A stretch of DNA of 33,596 nt. It comes from Anaerolineae bacterium (GTDB lineage: Bacteria; Chloroflexota; Anaerolineae; Aggregatilineales; Phototrophicaceae). Below are positions 30,815 through 33,596 of the stretch, one piece after another (position 1 is the stretch's first letter; each line of letters starts with the position of its first letter). Below the pieces are notes generated by a model. The model did not search any database. It saw nothing but the letters and a program-made list of their open reading frames with translations, and was not told the origin of the DNA. The stretch is taken from contig JALHOR010000061.1 in assembly GCA_022842885.1 (NCBI GenBank), forward strand, positions 1 through 33,596, in the 5' to 3' direction. The position numbers and the translations under genes are program-made.

Positions 30815-31021
30815 CATTCCGTTTTTGACTCAGCACTTAGAACTCAGCACTCAGCACTATTTTCAGGAGAGTCACTATAAGCTACACGCACCATCAAATA
30901 TGAAAATCGTCGTTGCTCAGAACATTTCAACATGTCAGCGATTAGCTTTTAACTTTGTACTTTTAACTCGTTATTTTGACTCAGCACTTAGTCCTCAACA
31001 CTCAGCACTATTGTCACAGCC
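30815..31021. repeat. Two copies of the ACTCAGCACT-type dispersed repeat
   Basis: GTTTTTGACTCAGCACTTAG with further ACTCAGCACT units at 30821-30858, and TTTTGACTCAGCACTTAG with ACTCAGCACT units at 30975-31010. Both are made of overlapping 7- to 10-bp units (actcagcact, cagcacttaga). They occupy most of the 415-bp gap 30626-31040. I see no gene there, since the only + frame across it is repeat-derived and lacks an RBS. Confidence 0.75.
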
Positions 31022-31040
31022 ATAACAAACTATTAGTTCA

Positions 31041-31919
31041 TTAATGACACGTCCATGCTCCGCTGTCGGTGAAAGTGCCGTCGCTTGCCGGGATAAATTG
31101 CCAACTGTATTCACCATTGCCCAACATGAAGCGCGTCACGCCATAGGTCGTATTATCGCGGGCTTCGGTGGTTGACCAAGCCCGATTCAGCCGCGTGTGC
31201 GATGCGCCGCCTGTTCCCACAATAAACTGACGAATCCCACGTTCTACATCCAGCCTGCCCTGCGGATTCATCGGCGCGAAGCGTTCATAATGATGCGCGT
31301 CGCCACTGACGAGAACATCCACATTGGCGTTATACATCAGTTCAAATGCCGCCCGCACGCGCCGCGAGAGGTCGCCCGCACCCGAATGAAAACGCGGATG
31401 ATGCACGAACACCAGCGTACACTGGCGCGTATTCGCCGCTAGTTGATTCACCAACCAGCTATATTGCGCTGAACTGGGTTGCAAATCGGTCATGCTGTTT
31501 AAGGCGATAATGCGCCATGAACCATAATCCAGCGCATAATAGCCTTCGCCGGGGTTGCCGGCATTCGCGCCAAAATACGCATAATATCCGTCCAAAGACC
31601 GCTGGAACATATCATGATTGCCCGGCACCGGGAAAATGCGCCACTTGTGCCGCCCAAAATTCGGTTCATAACAGTTCTGATAATATTCGGCAGTTCCTTC
31701 GTGCTGGCTGTTATCGCCGGGCGAAATCACCCAACCATCCAGCGTATCCAGCAATGCCCCTACCGCTTCATCGCCGTCAGAGCCGCACGACGCAATATCG
31801 CTGATGGCGTTAAGTGGGACAGCATCTTGGGCAGAAAGGGGTTGCGAAATGCCAATAAAACTCAAAAATAGTACGAGACTAATGCTCAATCCAATGAAAA
31901 TATGCCCGTTTTTTTTCAT
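31041..31919 (-). CDS. Secreted metallophosphoesterase with changed GHxH motif
   Basis: 292 residues: Sec signal peptide to about 31, then a calcineurin-type phosphoesterase. Motifs in order are DIASC (Asp41), VISPGDNSQHEGT (Asp69), PVPGNHD (Asn101, His102), TLVFVHHPRFHSG (His173/174) and SGDAHHYERFAP (205-216). In purple-acid-phosphatase-like relatives the last reads GHxHxYER. Here the first His is Asp207 and the second is His209. Substrate unknown; phosphoester hydrolysis outside the cell is expected if Asp can serve as ligand. The start of the mature part (LNAISDIASCGSDGDEAVGA) directly follows the signal, so the catalytic domain has no N-terminal extra domain. Confidence 0.85.
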   Translation of the reverse strand: MKKNGHIFIGLSISLVLFLSFIGISQPLSAQDAVPLNAISDIASCGSDGDEAVGALLDTLDGWVISPGDNSQHEGTAEYYQNCYEPNFGRHKWRIFPVPGNHDMFQRSLDGYYAYFGANAGNPGEGYYALDYGSWRIIALNSMTDLQPSSAQYSWLVNQLAANTRQCTLVFVHHPRFHSGAGDLSRRVRAAFELMYNANVDVLVSGDAHHYERFAPMNPQGRLDVERGIRQFIVGTGGASHTRLNRAWSTTEARDNTTYGVTRFMLGNGEYSWQFIPASDGTFTDSGAWTCH

Positions 31920-32095
31920 CCGTCTCCATACCCTTTAAGATAGCAACACGTTTAAGGTCACTCTACTTTACCCACAACGCTGCCTGAATGCCAGCAACCA
32001 CAGCAACTTTATGCAGTATTTGAGTCCTACGCACTTTTTTGAACCAGAGGGAACCGGGGGTTCACTGAGGTTTCAAAGATTGATCCATCAATAAA

Positions 32096-32158
32096 CAATA
32101 TCTCGTTTTTGACTCAGCACTCAGCACTTAGAACTCAGCACTTTTTCACAACAGATAA
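32096..32158. repeat. Third copy of the ACTCAGCACT-type repeat
   Basis: CGTTTTTGACTCAGCACTCA followed by GCACTTAGAACTCAGCACT. Like the copy at 30815 it is preceded by GAT(C)xATTGA/CCAT-xx-ATAAACAA, so homology extends about 40 bp further left (from about 32070). It lies downstream of the YitT gene. Confidence 0.7.
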
Positions 32159-32181
32159 ACTATCTCAAATTCAATGCTTTT

Positions 32182-33060
32182 TCATTCGCTAGTTAATTGC
32201 TTAAAGCCTCTACCGTATGCCGTATGCCCTTGACTGACGACGATAAAAGCGTTGGTATCCACTTGCGTCACCACTTGGCGCACTTCCTGAACCTGTGTCC
32301 GCGAAACGGTGATATACAATATTGTATGGGTTTGTTTGGTATACATGCCGATGGCGTCCCACGCCGTTACGCCACGATACAACGTGGACATAATCGCCCC
32401 GGCAACGTCGTCCGGCTTATCGGTAATAATGACGCACGTCCGAATGATGCTGGGTCCTTCCATGACATAATCCGTCGCCATGCCCGTTAAAAACAATGCC
32501 ACAATCGCATAGAGTGCCGCTTCCCACCCAAAGACGATGCCCGCCACACCAATCACCAGCGCATCGGTATAGAGATAGGTCGTACTCATAGGCGTGCCAA
32601 GCCGGCGTTGCAAAATGAGTGCCAATGTTGAAGTGCCGCCCAAAGACCCGCCCCACCGGAAAATTAGCCCGCCGCCAATACCCGCCAAAATGCCACCAAA
32701 CAGTGTATTCAACAGCGCATCTTCGCCGGCAATCGGCTCGCGCACCATCGTATTTATAATTTCCATAAAGAGCGTATAGGTCACGATGGCGTATATGGTG
32801 CGAACAATAATGCGCCAACCGCCCGGCAGCATCCGATAAGCAATGATTTGAATCGGGATATTCAGCAGCAGCACAATCAGCCCGATAGGGGTGCCAATCG
32901 TCAGATTTAGAATGACGGCAATCCCCGCCACGCCCCCCGGCGCCACCTCAAACGGCGCTAAAAAAATAATCGTCGAAATCGCTTCAATCAACGTGCCAAC
33001 CGTAATCCATGTGTAGCTCAAAATAATCTCGCGCCAATTCCACGCAGGCAGTTTCATCAT
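32182..33060 (-). CDS. YitT family membrane protein (DUF161/DUF2179)
   Basis: 292 residues with five or six transmembrane helices in the first 210 (ITVGTLIEAISTIIFLAPFE, VAGIAVILNL, IGLIVLLLNIPIQIIAY, GGILAGIGGGLIFRWGGSLG, ALVIGVAGIVFG). The family hallmark P-G-G-V-A-G is near residues 41-46, and GGSLGGTSTLALILQ is at about 137-151. The C-terminal cytoplasmic DUF2179 domain (TCVIITDKPDDVAGAIMSTL, then HTILYITVSRTQVQEVRQVV) is a small ligand-binding ferredoxin-like fold. The role is unproven; transport has been suggested for the family. Standalone gene, without a strong RBS. Confidence 0.92.
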   Translation of the reverse strand: MMKLPAWNWREIILSYTWITVGTLIEAISTIIFLAPFEVAPGGVAGIAVILNLTIGTPIGLIVLLLNIPIQIIAYRMLPGGWRIIVRTIYAIVTYTLFMEIINTMVREPIAGEDALLNTLFGGILAGIGGGLIFRWGGSLGGTSTLALILQRRLGTPMSTTYLYTDALVIGVAGIVFGWEAALYAIVALFLTGMATDYVMEGPSIIRTCVIITDKPDDVAGAIMSTLYRGVTAWDAIGMYTKQTHTILYITVSRTQVQEVRQVVTQVDTNAFIVVSQGHTAYGRGFKQLTSE

Positions 33061-33196
33061 GTGTCGCTTTCAAAAGTAATTCGTGAATAGGCACTATTGA
33101 ACCAGATTCAGCTTTTTAGTGCCACCTATTCGCATCACATTGGCTTGCAATAATACAAGATTCACCCAAGTTCAGATAAAACGCCTAAATCGCAAA

Positions 33197-33224
33197 TTGC
33201 AATTTTCATATCCCGTATTAAAAT
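33197..33224 (+). promoter_or_regulatory. Candidate sigma-70 promoter of the binding-protein gene
   Basis: TTGCAA (33197-33202) and TAAAAT (33219-33224) are separated by 16 bp, in the 246-bp gap before the last gene. Matches are 4/6 and 5/6. Confidence 0.35.
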
Positions 33225-33306
33225 CACTTAAGCTGCCACTCATGTTTTTTTCATGTTAGCGGCAACAGTTTCTTAGGTTACTTATTGAGTTTCAAGGAGT
33301 TCTTGC

Positions 33307-33596
33307 ATGAAACAAGCACTGCGTGTTATGCCGCTACTGCTCGTGTTGGCGCTGGTGATTGGGCTGATGCCCGTTGTCGCGCAGGACATGATGATGGTCG
33401 CCGCCGAAGACTGCGCGTATGCAGACAGCACTGGCGGTATCGGTTTCAAGAGTATCGAAGCGGTAGACGCCGCAACGGTGAAATTTGTTCTCTGCTCGCC
33501 CGACCCCGCCTTCCCGTCGAAAGTGGCATTTTCCGCTTTCACCATTCATCCGTCCGAATATTTGGAAGCCACTGGCGGCGGCGGTGATTTGATTCA
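33307..33596 (+). CDS. Oligopeptide ABC transporter substrate-binding protein, 5' part
   Basis: Starts at ATG 33307 with AAGGAG about nine bases upstream and continues past the window end. The 96 residues seen begin with a signal peptide (MKQALRVMPLLLVLALVIGL, MPVVAQDM). A segment FKSIEAVDAATVKFVLCSPD with PAFPSKVAFSAFTIHPSEYL follows, which matches the V-x-V-D-x-x-T-V-x-F-x-L-x-x-P-x-P-x-F motif of SBP family 5 (OppA/DppA). In other members this motif sits some 100 residues from the start, so the domain seems shortened at its N-terminus. It would deliver peptides or similar solutes to a permease beyond the window. Confidence 0.8.
   Translation, partial: MKQALRVMPLLLVLALVIGLMPVVAQDMMMVAAEDCAYADSTGGIGFKSIEAVDAATVKFVLCSPDPAFPSKVAFSAFTIHPSEYLEATGGGGDLI

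Noticed and set aside
30626..31040. Possible small gene at 30825-31025 (+)
   Set aside because: The frame is made of the ACTCAGCACT repeat units and neighbouring AT-rich DNA; no RBS and no sensible protein.

Overview
The window looks like chromosomal DNA of a member of the Chloroflexota (Anaerolineae-like). This is inferred from gene content and style: a long U32 peptidase/RlhA-type protein, secreted proteins with short Ala-Gln-Asp signal cleavage regions, a DUF7282 repeat protein, a SigK/RskA-type sigma/anti-sigma pair, an oligopeptide ABC binding protein, moderate GC, and many short palindromic intergenic repeats. No marker gene here fixes the genus. Genes lie on both strands in short operons, and there is no prophage or large island.

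Layout. 1-1345: 5' part of a HerA/FtsK-like ATPase and a secreted trypsin-like protease (both -). 1631-4350: thioesterase, then a Uma2 nuclease and a membrane-anchored beta-propeller (+). 4361-5592: two phage-tail-like genes between two same-orientation copies of a MITE-like repeat. 5652-7962: a membrane protein resembling a site-2 protease with an altered active site, a tiny poly-Asp protein with its own terminator, a small membrane protein and a TIM-barrel isomerase. 7986-9559: a three-gene operon (MBL fold, small alpha/beta protein, MOSC). 9694-10974: a glycosyltransferase whose frame contains an extragenic-type repeat. 11084-13267: RecA interrupted by a full-length intein. 13368-15959: an iodotyrosine-deiodinase-like flavoprotein, tRNA-Val(CAC), a membrane protein and Sua5. 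16171-17526: dnaN with an ordered array of 10-bp repeats in its leader. 17576-19204: a cysteine-peptidase-like protein with an overlapping partner, a DUF1905 protein and an orphan antitoxin-like protein. 19408-22872: U32 protein, a single-domain response regulator bracketed by copies of the U32 gene's 3' end, and a hypothetical protein. 22924-28475: secreted alpha/beta hydrolase, DUF7282 repeat protein, Tat-exported ferritin-like protein, and divergently the ECF sigma factor with its RskA-type anti-sigma factor. 28783-33596: DUF420 membrane protein, HEAT-repeat protein, secreted metallophosphoesterase, YitT-family protein and the start of an oligopeptide-binding protein.

How the genes relate. 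Housekeeping functions (recA, dnaN, tsaC/Sua5, a tRNA, a U32 RNA hydroxylase candidate) are interspersed with envelope and secreted proteins. The sigma/anti-sigma pair next to divergently oriented ferritin-like and DUF7282 genes suggests an envelope or oxidative stress unit; this is inference from position.

The most unusual items are: the palindromic repeat family with compensatory arm changes and terminal inverted repeats; the repeat-flanked phage-tail gene pair; the RecA intein; the in-frame repeat inside the glycosyltransferase; the response regulator between two copies of a neighbour's 3' end; the 10-bp operator-like array at dnaN; and the M50-like protein with HNxxH in place of HExxH. 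I did not find a large, clearly novel multi-gene defence or biosynthetic system.
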